Assembly (NCBI RefSeq): GCF_013141715.1 | Contig: NZ_WHOA01000004.1 | Location: 62,001 to 126,000 of the forward strand | Source: Paenibacillus phytorum | Lineage (GTDB): Bacteria; Bacillota; Bacilli; Paenibacillales; NBRC-103111 | Length of the DNA: 64,000 nucleotides | Direction: 5' to 3' | In this document: one piece after another, positions 42,687 through 51,123 of the stretch | Numbering within the stretch: position 1 is the first letter of the stretch | Layout: the number at the start of each line of letters is the position of its first letter | Made by a program: the position numbers and the translations under genes | The notes under the pieces: generated by a model | What the model was told of the DNA's origin: nothing | The model's input: the letters and a program-made list of their open reading frames with translations, nothing else | The model's database searches: none

Positions 42687-43808
42687 TCAATCTATCACTT
42701 TCCCAAAAGCTTCTACAATGTCAGACCGAAAAGCATGTCCGACTAGTTTCTTAATTTCAGCGTACGCTTCTCTTGGGGACGTGGCTTGTCGGTATGACCG
42801 CGGCGTCGTCATGGCGAGGAACACTTCCACTAAGCCGAGCATCTGCGAAAGCAGCGGTATCTGATCGCCCGCGAGACGATACGGATAGCCGGTGCCATCT
42901 ACTTTTTCATGATGATAAAGGAACGCTTTCTCGACCTCTTGAAAATCGGGGATGCCTTCGCACAATTCCTTCGCCATGAAGCAGTGCTCCTGCACCACTT
43001 CGAACTCAAACTCTGTCAATTTCTCTTCTTTTTCAAACATATAATCCGGCAGCTTGACCCTGCTTACAAAATGCAAGAGTGACAATAAATCAATCTCCCA
43101 ATCTTGCACCCGCAAGCTTCCATATTCATTCACAAGTGCTTTGAGCAGCACACTCATTTCACCGATTTCTTTACGCGACGTTTGTGTTTTCCGTTCTCCT
43201 ACGGGGATGAAGCATTGCAAGATGTTAATCACTTGCTGTTTTTGCTGCTGAAACGCGGCGGCCTCGACGCGCCTTTTATGTTGGTTAAAGGCTGTAATAA
43301 TAATTCCGCCTAAGATCACGCAGCCTAATGCATATACACCTTTTGTCGTCGCCATAATAATGGGAGAGAACCCGTCGTTAATCCCATACGTAGGACCAAA
43401 AATTTGAAAGAGTAAGAAATACAACAGAAAAATGACAGAACCATATAGATAAACCCTGAATTCAACCAATAAACTGAGCATAACAGGGAAAAAGATAAGA
43501 GCAACCCACATCTGATGCAAAGCCATAGGGTTATACAATGTGATGATAACAATCACTAAGAATAGTAATGAGGGGGTTATCAGATTCGTATATGGACTGT
43601 CTTTTGGCATACTTTTCTGAATCGCGTACATCCCCCAGGCAAAAAGGGAAACGGTAAACGAGGTCATCATATACAGCTTAGATTCGGAGTTACCGTTAAC
43701 CAACCAGTATGACAAGCCACTCAGTGTACAGATAGAGGACATACTACCAATGATAGCCATCAATAGTTGATGAACCGGCAGTTGGCCGAATCGTTGTAAA
43801 TTCATCAT
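42687..43808 (-). CDS. Membrane protein with degenerate HD-GYP domain
   Basis: A 373-residue protein with about six N-terminal membrane spans (residues 10-185) and a C-terminal HD-GYP-like domain. The GYP part is intact (HHEKVDGTGYPYRL, followed by LGLVEVFLAMTTPRSYR), and HCFMAKEL keeps one His. The defining LHD of the HD motif is changed to LLSLLHFVSRVKLPDYM, so a metal-binding Asp is missing. Cyclic di-GMP hydrolysis is therefore doubtful and a binding or signalling role is more likely. The start overlaps the receiver gene stop by 4 bases, so it is the output end of the kinase operon. Confidence 0.82.
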   Translation of the reverse strand: MMNLQRFGQLPVHQLLMAIIGSMSSICTLSGLSYWLVNGNSESKLYMMTSFTVSLFAWGMYAIQKSMPKDSPYTNLITPSLLFLVIVIITLYNPMALHQMWVALIFFPVMLSLLVEFRVYLYGSVIFLLYFLLFQIFGPTYGINDGFSPIIMATTKGVYALGCVILGGIIITAFNQHKRRVEAAAFQQQKQQVINILQCFIPVGERKTQTSRKEIGEMSVLLKALVNEYGSLRVQDWEIDLLSLLHFVSRVKLPDYMFEKEEKLTEFEFEVVQEHCFMAKELCEGIPDFQEVEKAFLYHHEKVDGTGYPYRLAGDQIPLLSQMLGLVEVFLAMTTPRSYRQATSPREAYAEIKKLVGHAFRSDIVEAFGKVID

Positions 43809-44233
43809 AGTGAACTCCTTCTTGAATCTGGTTGATCGCTTATGTTCTCCTTCGACTGGAAGATAGAGGCACCTTTCATGACATCCGCAATGGTGGATAG
43901 AATCACTTCAGGACTCGTATCTTTCATCAAGTAACCGTCAATCCCCGCTTTGAAAGCCCGATAAATATCCTCACTCTCATCAACAGCCGTTAAAATGATA
44001 ATTTTCATTTTCGGATACCTAACCTTAAGGGTCTTAGCCCCTTCAATAATAGAAGTACCAGGCATTTTCAGATCCGTTAAAAGAAGATCGGGCACTAACG
44101 CTAACGACTGCGCAATCGCTTCATTTCCGTTCGTCGCCTCACCCGTAACCGCGTAACTCCCACAGCTGTTGAGCAAAATATGAAGACCTTCTCTTACGAT
44201 ACAATGGTCATCAGCAATGACTACTTTATACAT
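43805..44233 (-). CDS. Stand-alone response regulator receiver
   Basis: A 142-residue protein made of a NarL-type receiver domain only. The acidic pocket (VVIADDH), phospho-Asp in LLLTDLKMPG, the Thr in IIILTAVDES and the Lys in GYLMKDTSPE are all present. There is no DNA-binding domain; a 25-residue polar tail ends the protein. The ATG at 44233 follows GGAG at 8 bases and overlaps the end of the kinase gene. It probably relays phosphate from that kinase to the HD-GYP-like membrane protein or another partner. Confidence 0.85.
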   Translation of the reverse strand: MYKVVIADDHCIVREGLHILLNSCGSYAVTGEATNGNEAIAQSLALVPDLLLTDLKMPGTSIIEGAKTLKVRYPKMKIIILTAVDESEDIYRAFKAGIDGYLMKDTSPEVILSTIADVMKGASIFQSKENISDQPDSRRSSL

Positions 44234-45776
44234 AGGCGATACTCCTTTCACGTGGGATGTAGGCTGTAACCGTCGTACCCATGACAGCTTCGGATTGAAA
44301 AGAAATGGCTCCATTCAAGGCTTTAATTCGATTTTCCATGCCTCTCAGCCCAAATCGCCCCTGCTCGTACACCTCGGATATCTGCATTCCGATGCCATCA
44401 TCCTTAATGGTAATCGACCATTGTACAATCGTGACTTCAATCCTCACATGGATATGTTTGGCCTTGGCATGCTTAATGACGTTGTTGGCTGCTTCCTCTA
44501 CCAAGTGATAAATCGCTTCTTCGATATCAAGCTGCTCACGCGCTACCCAACCAATGTTCTCAAAGATTGGCACCACCTCGGTATGTTCAGTAACACGGTG
44601 CAGCAGCTTCTCAATGGCACTATGGAGATTGAATTTTCTCTTCTCATCCTTAAGCTCGATGATGAATTGACGAATATCACGATGGCTTTCTTTCACTTTT
44701 TTCTCGATCTCCGTCACATAAGGAAGCGTCTCCTCGCGAACATCCGGGGGAAGCGCATTTTTCAATTGAAACAGCTGAATAGAGATAAAGAAAAGCTCCT
44801 GAGCGATCCCATCGTGAATATTTTGAGCAATCGCATCGCGTTCAAGGGCGACAGCATTTTCTTGAGCATCTAGCAATTCCTCGTTGACGAAATGGAAAGC
44901 TTCCAGCTTCATGAGGATAAATTGAATATAAATTTTGTGTAAAATAGACAATTCATTCTTGCCTGTTTTAACAAGCAGCCAACCATACTTTTTCCCACTA
45001 CGGTCTAGAAGGACTTGGACGTAATAAGGCACAGCTTCACCTGTAGGCGATGGTAATTGGGTGTAAATCTTCTGGATATTCGCCCTATTCTGTTTCATAT
45101 AATTCGTAAAATATGTATGCTTCCAACTCTGAACCTTTTCGTATCGACCGGCATTTTCCACGCAAAGGATAACTTCCCGCTCATCTAAAATATGCTGAAG
45201 CAGTTCCTCTACATAGGAAATCGTTCCTTGCTTCATTGGCTGTACGTTCATGTGATGAGAAGAATAGATCATGACAAGCTTGCGAAATTGTTTCTGTACA
45301 TTTTGCGCTGCATAATGCACTAGACTTACTACGCAAAAGAATGCGAATACGATAAATCCGTAATCAAAATGAGCCAGTACATATCTATATATGAGAACAT
45401 CAGATGTCAAAGCAAACAGAATCGGGATACCCGCTACATAAAACAGGAGGATCGGATAGTACTGTCTCCAGCTCACGAATTGTTTGACCATCCAGAGACC
45501 TGTAAAACTATAGATTAAAAACGGACTGGAAATGCCGCCCGTCTGCCCAAGTAAATAAATCCCAAAGGATACATCCGCGATAGCGGCCATGATCGCCACT
45601 TTTCTACGCATTTTATTTAACTGTAATAGGCTGTATATCGTCTGAAAAAGAACCGCAGCCAACAGCAGTCCAGGCGTTACACCGCCATCCTTTGAATACA
45701 GGATGAGTCCAGACAGCAACAACGCCCATCTGCAGCCAAAAAATACATATAAGCCCGTTCTGTTATGTAAGGACAT
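44226..45776 (-). CDS. Sensor histidine kinase, NarL/DegS (HisKA_3) type
   Basis: A 516-residue membrane kinase. Six hydrophobic segments fill residues 1-165. A GAF-like middle part follows, then the HisKA_3 phospho-acceptor helix ERDAIAQNIHDGIAQELF (His) and an HATPase domain with EEAANNVIKHAKA, IKDDGIGM and GRFGLRGMENRI. It forms an operon with the receiver and HD-GYP-like genes downstream, each overlapping by a few bases. A LuxR-type regulator gene starts 154 bases away in the opposite direction and may be a second partner. Confidence 0.9.
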   Translation of the reverse strand: MSLHNRTGLYVFFGCRWALLLSGLILYSKDGGVTPGLLLAAVLFQTIYSLLQLNKMRRKVAIMAAIADVSFGIYLLGQTGGISSPFLIYSFTGLWMVKQFVSWRQYYPILLFYVAGIPILFALTSDVLIYRYVLAHFDYGFIVFAFFCVVSLVHYAAQNVQKQFRKLVMIYSSHHMNVQPMKQGTISYVEELLQHILDEREVILCVENAGRYEKVQSWKHTYFTNYMKQNRANIQKIYTQLPSPTGEAVPYYVQVLLDRSGKKYGWLLVKTGKNELSILHKIYIQFILMKLEAFHFVNEELLDAQENAVALERDAIAQNIHDGIAQELFFISIQLFQLKNALPPDVREETLPYVTEIEKKVKESHRDIRQFIIELKDEKRKFNLHSAIEKLLHRVTEHTEVVPIFENIGWVAREQLDIEEAIYHLVEEAANNVIKHAKAKHIHVRIEVTIVQWSITIKDDGIGMQISEVYEQGRFGLRGMENRIKALNGAISFQSEAVMGTTVTAYIPRERSIAYV

Positions 45777-45930
45777 GTCCTAACTTCTCCTAAACTTTAT
45801 GAATTCTTAATGGTCTTTTGGCATATTTTGTTATACAATGGAGCCAATTGATGAGGCGTAGGTACATAGTAATAGGTATTTGGCACTATTTTAGTATAAC
45901 ATAGCTGAGATCTTTTTGGAGGGAACCCGC

Positions 45931-46575
45931 TTGATTAATATGATTATCCTTGATGATCACCCGCTTGTTCGCAAAGGAATTCGCACGGTTGTATCATCCG
46001 GCCAATCGATAAATGTTGTTGGGGAAGCCGCGAATGCGAAGGAGGCTCTACGGCTTCTTGAGCTGACAAAGCCTGACCTAGTACTCGTTGATTTAAATTT
46101 GGGAAATGAAAATGGACTGGACTTGATTCGAGAGGCTCGACGATCGGGACATACTTGCAAATATATCATTTTAACCTCTTCGATAACTCGAAGTGAGCTT
46201 CAATTAGCCCAATCTTTACAGGTTGAGGGCATCTGTTTGAAAGAAGCATTTCCCGAAGACTTGCTATATGCAGTTGAAAGCGTTGCTCGTGGTCGTAAAT
46301 ACTATGATCCTGTCCTAATGGGATCTATGATGGGCGATAAATCCCACAGCGAAGAGCAGGAGCTCTCCGAACTAACCCCCAAAGAGCTAGAAGTCCTTAT
46401 GTCTCTTGGCAAAGGACTTTCCAATAAGGAAATCGCCAGCGCCCTCTACATTACAGAGTTTACGGTGAAAAAGCATGTGAGTCAGGTGCTAGCCAAATTA
46501 GTTTTAGCTGATCGTACGCAAGCCGCCTTATATGCCTTATCCAAAGGACTCGTGCAGTTTGAAATGCAGCGATAA
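45931..46575 (+). CDS. NarL/LuxR-family response regulator
   Basis: A 214-residue regulator with receiver (IILDDHPLVRKG, phospho-Asp in VLVDLNLGNENG) and a C-terminal LuxR HTH (LTPKELEVLMSLGKGLSNKEIASALYITEFTVKKHV, split around GLSNKEIASAL). The conserved Lys is present in GICLKEAFPED. The TTG at 45931 is chosen because GGAGGG lies 7 bases before it; ATG 45940 is the alternative. It is divergent from the kinase operon and may receive phosphate from that kinase. It converges on the signal peptidase operon. Confidence 0.88.
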   Translation: MINMIILDDHPLVRKGIRTVVSSGQSINVVGEAANAKEALRLLELTKPDLVLVDLNLGNENGLDLIREARRSGHTCKYIILTSSITRSELQLAQSLQVEGICLKEAFPEDLLYAVESVARGRKYYDPVLMGSMMGDKSHSEEQELSELTPKELEVLMSLGKGLSNKEIASALYITEFTVKKHVSQVLAKLVLADRTQAALYALSKGLVQFEMQR

Positions 46576-46582
46576 TAAAATG

Positions 46583-46616
46583 AAAGATCCGTCGGGATAA
46601 CCCGCCGGATCTTTTT
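46583..46616. terminator. Bidirectional terminator between LuxR regulator and signal peptidase
   Basis: AAAGATCCGTCGGG pairs with CCCGCCGGATCTTT around ATAA. Confidence 0.85.
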
Positions 46617-46619
46617 GCC

Positions 46620-47177
46620 TTATAGGTCAAGCGGTTCCGCGATACTATGCATAGGAAATAACGAGAAGACCGCATAACCCTTCACATCTTTGATATGAAC
46701 AGGACCTAATGAAGGATCCCGACTGTCCTTGCTCTCACCCAAATTCCGATTATCTCCGACAACGAACAGGTGTCCACTCGGAATTGTCTGTACAGCCATA
46801 TCTTCCGACTTTCCAGCTGTATACAGCTCAGGCAGCGGAGTTTCGTTCACGAAGATGACGCCATCACGAATGAGTACGCGATCCCCTTGAACAGCGATAA
46901 CACGTTTGATAATGCTAAAACCTAGTCGCTCATCCTTAATGACGACGACATCTCCATATTTGGGCGTTGAAAAGAACAACGATATTTTATTCATCAGCAG
47001 CACATTGCCGTTCTGTAACGAAGGATTCATGGAATTACCCGAAACTTTCGTAAGCCCAATCATGTTGTTAATCAAAATAAAGGCCAGTGTCAGGAGTAGT
47101 ATGAATCGAATCCAGCCCCATACTTCACTTTTTTTCTTGATTACGGGCTGTCTAAGCTCTAAGACTTCTTCCGTCAT
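46620..47177 (-). CDS. Type I signal peptidase
   Basis: A 185-residue membrane peptidase with one N-terminal span (about 22-40) and an outside catalytic domain. The Ser-Lys dyad is Ser49 in VSGNSMNPSL and Lys91 in SIIKRVIAVQGD, and VVGDNRNLGESKDSRDP is the conserved box. It is the bacterial P-type, unlike SipW, which lacks the Lys. It is the last gene of an operon with three small secreted proteins, 32 bases after the third, so it may process them preferentially. It is one of probably several signal peptidases in the genome. Confidence 0.92.
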   Translation of the reverse strand: MTEEVLELRQPVIKKKSEVWGWIRFILLLTLAFILINNMIGLTKVSGNSMNPSLQNGNVLLMNKISLFFSTPKYGDVVVIKDERLGFSIIKRVIAVQGDRVLIRDGVIFVNETPLPELYTAGKSEDMAVQTIPSGHLFVVGDNRNLGESKDSRDPSLGPVHIKDVKGYAVFSLFPMHSIAEPLDL

Positions 47178-47209
47178 ATCTGCTCACCTCAACTTTTAAG
47201 TCTGTTCAA

Positions 47210-47881
47210 TTATTGTTGGTTGTACGTGACATGAACCACGGTTGCTGGATTTGGTTGCTGTCCATAGACATCATCCGTTACTGTTGGCGGCTGTGGCGCA
47301 GGGACTGGTACAGGCATTGGCACAGGCACTGGTGGTTGAATAGGTCCTGCTGGTGCAGGCAGCGGTGCCGGTGCCCCTTGTGGCAGAACTAAGACAACCG
47401 GCGGGCTAGGTGTGAACACGAGTGCAGGCGGAACATAGCTGTTCGCTAATGTATCCATTGCCCCCTGTGCACTATCCACAATCGCTTGGAGCTTATTCAA
47501 GATTTGCTGACGATCTTGTGCTGTCTTGATATCCGTACTGGCGAGCAAAGATTGCGCATACTGTCCAAGAGCCTGAAGACGAATTCGCTTCTGCTCCTCC
47601 GTGAATGATTCCAAACTTCTGGATGATGCTTCGAGTCGAAGCTGCAATTCTTTCTTCAACAGTTCCTTTTGCGTTTCGGTCTCTGACTTCATCGATTGAT
47701 CCAAGCCTTGGATGACTTGCTCTGTTTTCTTATTGAACCAAGAAGCCATGGAGCCCGCAATATCAATGTCCGCATAGGAAATTCCGACCGACGCCGTAAG
47801 TACAACAGTTAAAGAAACAATTCCAGCGGCGACAATCCGTTTGGATTTCAGGTTGCGTTGCTTTTCATTTCTAGTGACCAT
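47210..47881 (-). CDS. Secreted helical protein with Pro-rich tail (signature family, member 3)
   Basis: A 223-residue exported protein of unknown function. A signal peptide (cleavage near SYA-DID, residue 38) is followed by the signature D-I-A-G-S-M-A-S-W-F shared with the two upstream genes. Next comes about 100 residues of charged helix, likely coiled coil (ETQKELLKKELQLRLEASS). The tail (about 145-223) is low-complexity Pro/Val/Ala (PVPVPMPVPVPAP), as in wall-spanning segments, and ends VVHVTYNQQ. The ATG at 47881 follows GGAGG. It lies between member 2 and the signal peptidase. Confidence 0.8.
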   Translation of the reverse strand: MVTRNEKQRNLKSKRIVAAGIVSLTVVLTASVGISYADIDIAGSMASWFNKKTEQVIQGLDQSMKSETETQKELLKKELQLRLEASSRSLESFTEEQKRIRLQALGQYAQSLLASTDIKTAQDRQQILNKLQAIVDSAQGAMDTLANSYVPPALVFTPSPPVVLVLPQGAPAPLPAPAGPIQPPVPVPMPVPVPAPQPPTVTDDVYGQQPNPATVVHVTYNQQ

Positions 47882-47923
47882 TTTAATTCCTCCTTCTTCT
47901 CTTAGTGAATAAAGGTAAGCTTG

Positions 47924-47943
47924 AGGCCCCGTCACCGGGGCCT
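47924..47943 (-). promoter_or_regulatory. GC-rich intercistronic hairpin after member 2
   Basis: AGGCCCCG pairs with CGGGGCCT around TCAC. There is no T run, so it probably stabilises the upstream mRNA or causes partial stopping. Member 2 may therefore be the most abundant product. Confidence 0.5.
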
Positions 47944-47957
47944 GTTTGCCTATGTTA

Positions 47958-48731
47958 TTATTTCAAACCGTTGATTACGATAGTTTCCAATGCTGCTAAA
48001 CCAGTAGTTTCAAGGGAAGCACCTTTATCCGTAATTGCTTTTTTGTTTGCTGTTTCTAAAGTATCAGCAAGTGTTTGAAGTTCTGCTAATTTAGCTGCGA
48101 TTTTAGCAGCCAAGTTGTCTTTAATTTCTTGGGATGCAGCTGTTCTTTCAGCAGCAAGCAATGTGTTAAGTTCTGTTTTTGTAGTTTCGATTTTCGTAGT
48201 CAAAGCAGTTGCAGCTTGAGTTTGAGTCGTACCTACCGCCGTAGTCAGGTTGTTTACGGATGTTTTCCCTTGGTCATTAACATCTTTCGTAATGTCTAAT
48301 TTGGCTACAAAACCAATACCATCAATTACACCGTTGTTAATAGCGTTCGTACCATTTACTAAACGGTCGTACTCGCCAGGCATGCTGCCTTTAATGCTTG
48401 TGTTTTTACTGTCGATAGCCGTCGTGTAAGTGTTCAATTGACCGTTAATAGAACCTTGTACACGAGTCGTTTCAGTTGTACCTGCTGTTTTTACGTCATT
48501 CACTGCTGTGTTATTGATATTTTTGTAATCAGTAACCATTTTTTCTTTGTTAGCAGCTACATAGCTTGCAACGTCTCCAGCGATTAAACCTTTTGTGATG
48601 GCTGATGCTGAGGAGTACCAGCTTTGAAGTTGGCCACCAGCGTCTGTTGCTGCGAATGCTGTACCCATACCTGCTACTAAACCTGTTGCAATAACACCAA
48701 TTGCTAATCTACTCTTCAATGCTTTCATCAT
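47958..48731 (-). CDS. Secreted helical protein (signature family, member 2)
   Basis: A 257-residue exported protein of unknown function. A signal peptide ends near AFA-ATD (residue 28), followed at once by D-A-G-G-Q-L-Q-S-W-Y, the signature shared with members 1 and 3. The rest is rich in Ala, Thr, Lys and Asn, with long predicted helices (TALTTKIETTKTELNTLL, IAAKLAELQTLADTLETA) and no Cys. No wall anchor is seen. The start ATG follows GGGAG at 8 bases. Member 1 lies 75 bases upstream. The composition would suit a filament or matrix component, which is inference. Confidence 0.82.
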   Translation of the reverse strand: MMKALKSRLAIGVIATGLVAGMGTAFAATDAGGQLQSWYSSASAITKGLIAGDVASYVAANKEKMVTDYKNINNTAVNDVKTAGTTETTRVQGSINGQLNTYTTAIDSKNTSIKGSMPGEYDRLVNGTNAINNGVIDGIGFVAKLDITKDVNDQGKTSVNNLTTAVGTTQTQAATALTTKIETTKTELNTLLAAERTAASQEIKDNLAAKIAAKLAELQTLADTLETANKKAITDKGASLETTGLAALETIVINGLK

Positions 48732-48806
48732 TCATCAATCTCCCTTAGAATAGTATATTGTTTCATTGCGCTCACCTGAAGTGAACCCATAACTCACCAT
48801 GACTGA

Positions 48807-49265
48807 CTAGTTGCCCAGCTTCGACGTTAATCCTTGAATCGTTTCCTGAGCCCATTGATCGATTTCACGGTCATTCGCACTCTTCGAAGCACTTACGTAC
48901 TTGTCGAAATCTGCTGCTGCACCAGTCTTAGCAAGCTCTGCCGCGCTTTCGATTTGACCAACATAGGATTGGCGAGCCGCTGCTATGCTGTCGATAGCCT
49001 TATGACTAGTGTCATCTGCCATCTTCTTCAAGTTGGCATTTGCCTTGGATGTCGATTCATTCGTCGATACGCTCAAGGATTGAGAAGCTTCGTCCAACCC
49101 TTGTTGGACCATAGAATTAATTTCTTTCGTCCCCTGCTGAAAACTTGCTTTGTACCAATTTTGCAGAGGCTTACTTACATCCGAGTAGGCGTAAGCCGTA
49201 CCCATAACGAGGAAAGTTGAGAGGCCCAATGAAACGATCATCACTTTGCGTTTCAAACGAATCAT
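48807..49265 (-). CDS. Secreted helical protein (signature family, member 1)
   Basis: A 152-residue exported protein of unknown function. The signal peptide (KRKVMIVSLGLSTFLVMGTAYA) is followed by S-D-V-S-K-P-L-Q-N-W-Y, the shared signature. The mature part is almost wholly helical and polar (NSMVQQGLDEASQSLS, NANLKKMADDTSHKAI) without Cys. The ATG at 49265 is chosen to begin the signal peptide; AAGGAGG lies about 12 bases before it. It is the first gene of the operon members 1-2-3 plus signal peptidase. No known family is recognised. Confidence 0.78.
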   Translation of the reverse strand: MIRLKRKVMIVSLGLSTFLVMGTAYAYSDVSKPLQNWYKASFQQGTKEINSMVQQGLDEASQSLSVSTNESTSKANANLKKMADDTSHKAIDSIAAARQSYVGQIESAAELAKTGAAADFDKYVSASKSANDREIDQWAQETIQGLTSKLGN

Positions 49266-49464
49266 CGTGCTGCCCTGCCTCCTTCTTGTTCCGATCTCGC
49301 TTACAAACCTATTGTATCCCGCCATACGATTCGTGACTTCGTCCTTTAGAGTAATTTATATCTACTACTTTCGCAGTGTCTGAGGGTATACTTTAGTACC
49401 ATATGTTTTAAGTAAATAAGCTTTTACAACCAAGAAGCTACACGATACGGTCAAGCTGCGAAAT

Positions 49465-49752
49465 ATGAAAATGGAAGAGATGAAAGGCGGAGGTCCCATC
49501 ACTTACATCCTCACGGCACTAACCGCATTAGGGGGCGCCTTTATCCTGGCACTTCTCTTGACGCTTGGCAGTGAGACAACCTGGTTGACAGGGCTTACGA
49601 TTGGCTTACTTATCGGCCTAAGCATTTCGCTGAAAATCGGGATGAATTATTTGTTCGAGAATAGCAAGCTGCAGTTGTATTTCATCACCATCGGCTACCA
49701 CTTGGTATCCTATTTGATTGCTGGCATTATCATTGGAGCCTGGCAGTCCTAA
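49465..49752 (+). CDS. DUF1761-like membrane protein, apparently N-terminally truncated
   Basis: A 95-residue membrane protein with three spans. The pattern (AFILALLLTLG, then GLLIGLSISLKIGMNYLFENSKLQLY, ending LIAGIIIGAW) fits the C-terminal two thirds of DUF1761 proteins. The in-frame extension before the ATG reaches back only 12 codons to a stop and carries no first span, so the N-terminal part of the family is missing. No good ribosome site precedes the ATG. It may be a remnant, or a short variant. Confidence 0.5.
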   Translation: MKMEEMKGGGPITYILTALTALGGAFILALLLTLGSETTWLTGLTIGLLIGLSISLKIGMNYLFENSKLQLYFITIGYHLVSYLIAGIIIGAWQS

Positions 49753-49772
49753 TGTCATAGAGATAGACTCAC

Positions 49773-49802
49773 AAGAGCGCCTCCACAGGAGACGCTCTTT
49801 TT
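49773..49802 (+). terminator. Terminator after DUF1761-like gene
   Basis: AAGAGCGCCTCC pairs with GGAGACGCTCTT around ACA, followed by T's. Confidence 0.8.
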
Positions 49803-49917
49803 TATTGCCTCTAACGTGTTTCAAAATCGTCTAAATCGTTTATTCAGGTATATCCCCCCATTCCACTTGGCATTCACTCGAATATACTGGAGCACAAGAT
49901 CTTTGGGGGTGGAGATA

Positions 49918-50277
49918 GTGCTTCAACTTAATGGAATCGTTGGCGGTAGCTCACCAATCTCGGTTGGCGCTGGAAAAACGATACTGCTGCAGCAAATACT
50001 TATTCGTGTGAAAAGTAAACAAAAGTTAATTTTGAGGGATATCAACTTCTTGTTTAACAACGAGGCCTTTGCTATCAAAATTGAGGCTGAACCCTCGCCG
50101 GGCGTCTTTATAGCCAGAGGGGGAGCTGGTGATTTAACGCCTCGTAAAGTGTTAGTTAATAATACAACTGGCGAGGATTTGCTTATATTCCTACTCGTAA
50201 GTGCCGTTAATAAAGCCAAGAACTCGAGATCCTTGAGTCGTTCAGATAGTTGGCACATGACCTTTGTGCGGCGTTAA
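49918..50277 (+). CDS. Hypothetical beta-rich protein
   Basis: About 119 residues, not recognised. The pattern alternates hydrophobic and polar residues (ILLQQILIRVKSKQKLILRD, FAIKIEAEPSPGVFIARGG), suggesting a beta-sandwich, and includes a Gly-rich bend GGAGDLTPRKVLVNNTTGED. No signal peptide or membrane span. The start is uncertain: GTG at 49918 or 49909, near a G-rich TGGAG. The next gene begins 41 bases after the stop, so both may be co-transcribed. Confidence 0.5.
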   Translation: MLQLNGIVGGSSPISVGAGKTILLQQILIRVKSKQKLILRDINFLFNNEAFAIKIEAEPSPGVFIARGGAGDLTPRKVLVNNTTGEDLLIFLLVSAVNKAKNSRSLSRSDSWHMTFVRR

Positions 50278-50318
50278 GTATGATGACCAAATGTTTAATC
50301 AGTAGAAAAGAGGATACA

Positions 50319-50696
50319 ATGAACCGGAAGCAAATGCTCCTGATCAGTACAATGGCCCTTACCTTAAGCCTGGGGGGAACCACATGGATTGATCCTTTAA
50401 GAGCTAATCCAATTGCAAATAAACAGAATACTGTTCCTATAAAAGAAGATCTGCTGCATGTACTGGGGCTATCCTCAGAGGAAGATATTTACATTGCCCA
50501 GTATAATGGGTTATCTCTAGCAGATATTGCCGAAGCCAACAAGGTTGACGTCCAGAAGGTCATTGAGCTTCAATTAGCAGAGTTAACCGAACAATTAAAC
50601 TTACGGCTGTCCAGCGGCAGCATTACACCTGAGCAATATGAAGCACAACGTGCAGAATTACCTGAAATTATTATCAAAAGTGTATACGCCATGTAA
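50319..50696 (+). CDS. Small secreted protein with HTH-like repeat motif
   Basis: A 125-residue exported protein. The signal peptide (KQMLLISTMALTLSLGG) is followed by a short spacer and a helical domain LLHVLGLSSEEDIYIAQYNG, then LSLADIAEANKVDVQKVIEL and LSSGSITPEQYEAQRAELPE. The G-x-S-L-A-D-I-A-E pattern is common in secreted Firmicute proteins of unknown role and resembles a LysM- or HTH-like fold. The ATG at 50319 has AAGAGG 5 bases upstream. A strong terminator follows. Confidence 0.75.
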   Translation: MNRKQMLLISTMALTLSLGGTTWIDPLRANPIANKQNTVPIKEDLLHVLGLSSEEDIYIAQYNGLSLADIAEANKVDVQKVIELQLAELTEQLNLRLSSGSITPEQYEAQRAELPEIIIKSVYAM

Positions 50697-50742
50697 GGAT
50701 AAAATAAGGATAACCGACTCCGTCGTCCTTCAGGAACAACTA

Positions 50743-50768
50743 AAAAACGCCCGCTTGGGCGTTTTTTT
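50743..50768 (+). terminator. Terminator after small secreted protein gene
   Basis: AAAAACGCCC pairs with GGGCGTTTTT around GCTT. Confidence 0.85.
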
Positions 50769-50844
50769 ATGTTACTTACTTGTTGTGAACTCACATCTAT
50801 GTCACTATCAAATGAAGAGAAGCTCATTAGGAAAGGACTACGAC

Positions 50845-51123
50845 TTGATCATGAATTTTCATCAACTTATTCCGCTTGTCCCTCTCATTGAACAGATCGA
50901 GACGAATAGTTCCTCTCTTACGGCCGAATGCCCAGCCAATAAGTATCAGCTTATTATCGTACGTCGCGGACACATCACGATACTTGGCCATGATCAAGAA
51001 CCAACGGTTTGTTCACAAGCCTATGCCTGCCATCCGGATCAAGGTGCCTATTCCATTCAAGTTCCCAAAACCAAAACCGAGTGGTTGCAGCTGGTTAGCA
51101 GACAAAACGAAAAAGGATGCTAA
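50845..51123 (+). CDS. Short cupin-like protein, possibly an AraC N-terminal remnant
   Basis: A 92-residue protein starting at TTG 50845 (AAAGGA 7 bases before; ATG 50851 is the alternative). The stretch KYQLIIVRRGHITILGHDQEP and CHPDQGAYSIQVPKTKTEW resemble the sugar- or siderophore-sensing cupin half of AraC-type regulators, with no DNA-binding half. The stop codon lies inside a terminator stem, which argues that the short form is the finished gene and not a recent truncation. Function unknown. Confidence 0.5.
   Translation: MIMNFHQLIPLVPLIEQIETNSSSLTAECPANKYQLIIVRRGHITILGHDQEPTVCSQAYACHPDQGAYSIQVPKTKTEWLQLVSRQNEKGC

Noticed and set aside
49918..50277. Possible P-loop in SVGAGKT
   Set aside because: The Gly expected five residues before GKT is Ile, and no Walker B or ATPase fold is visible.
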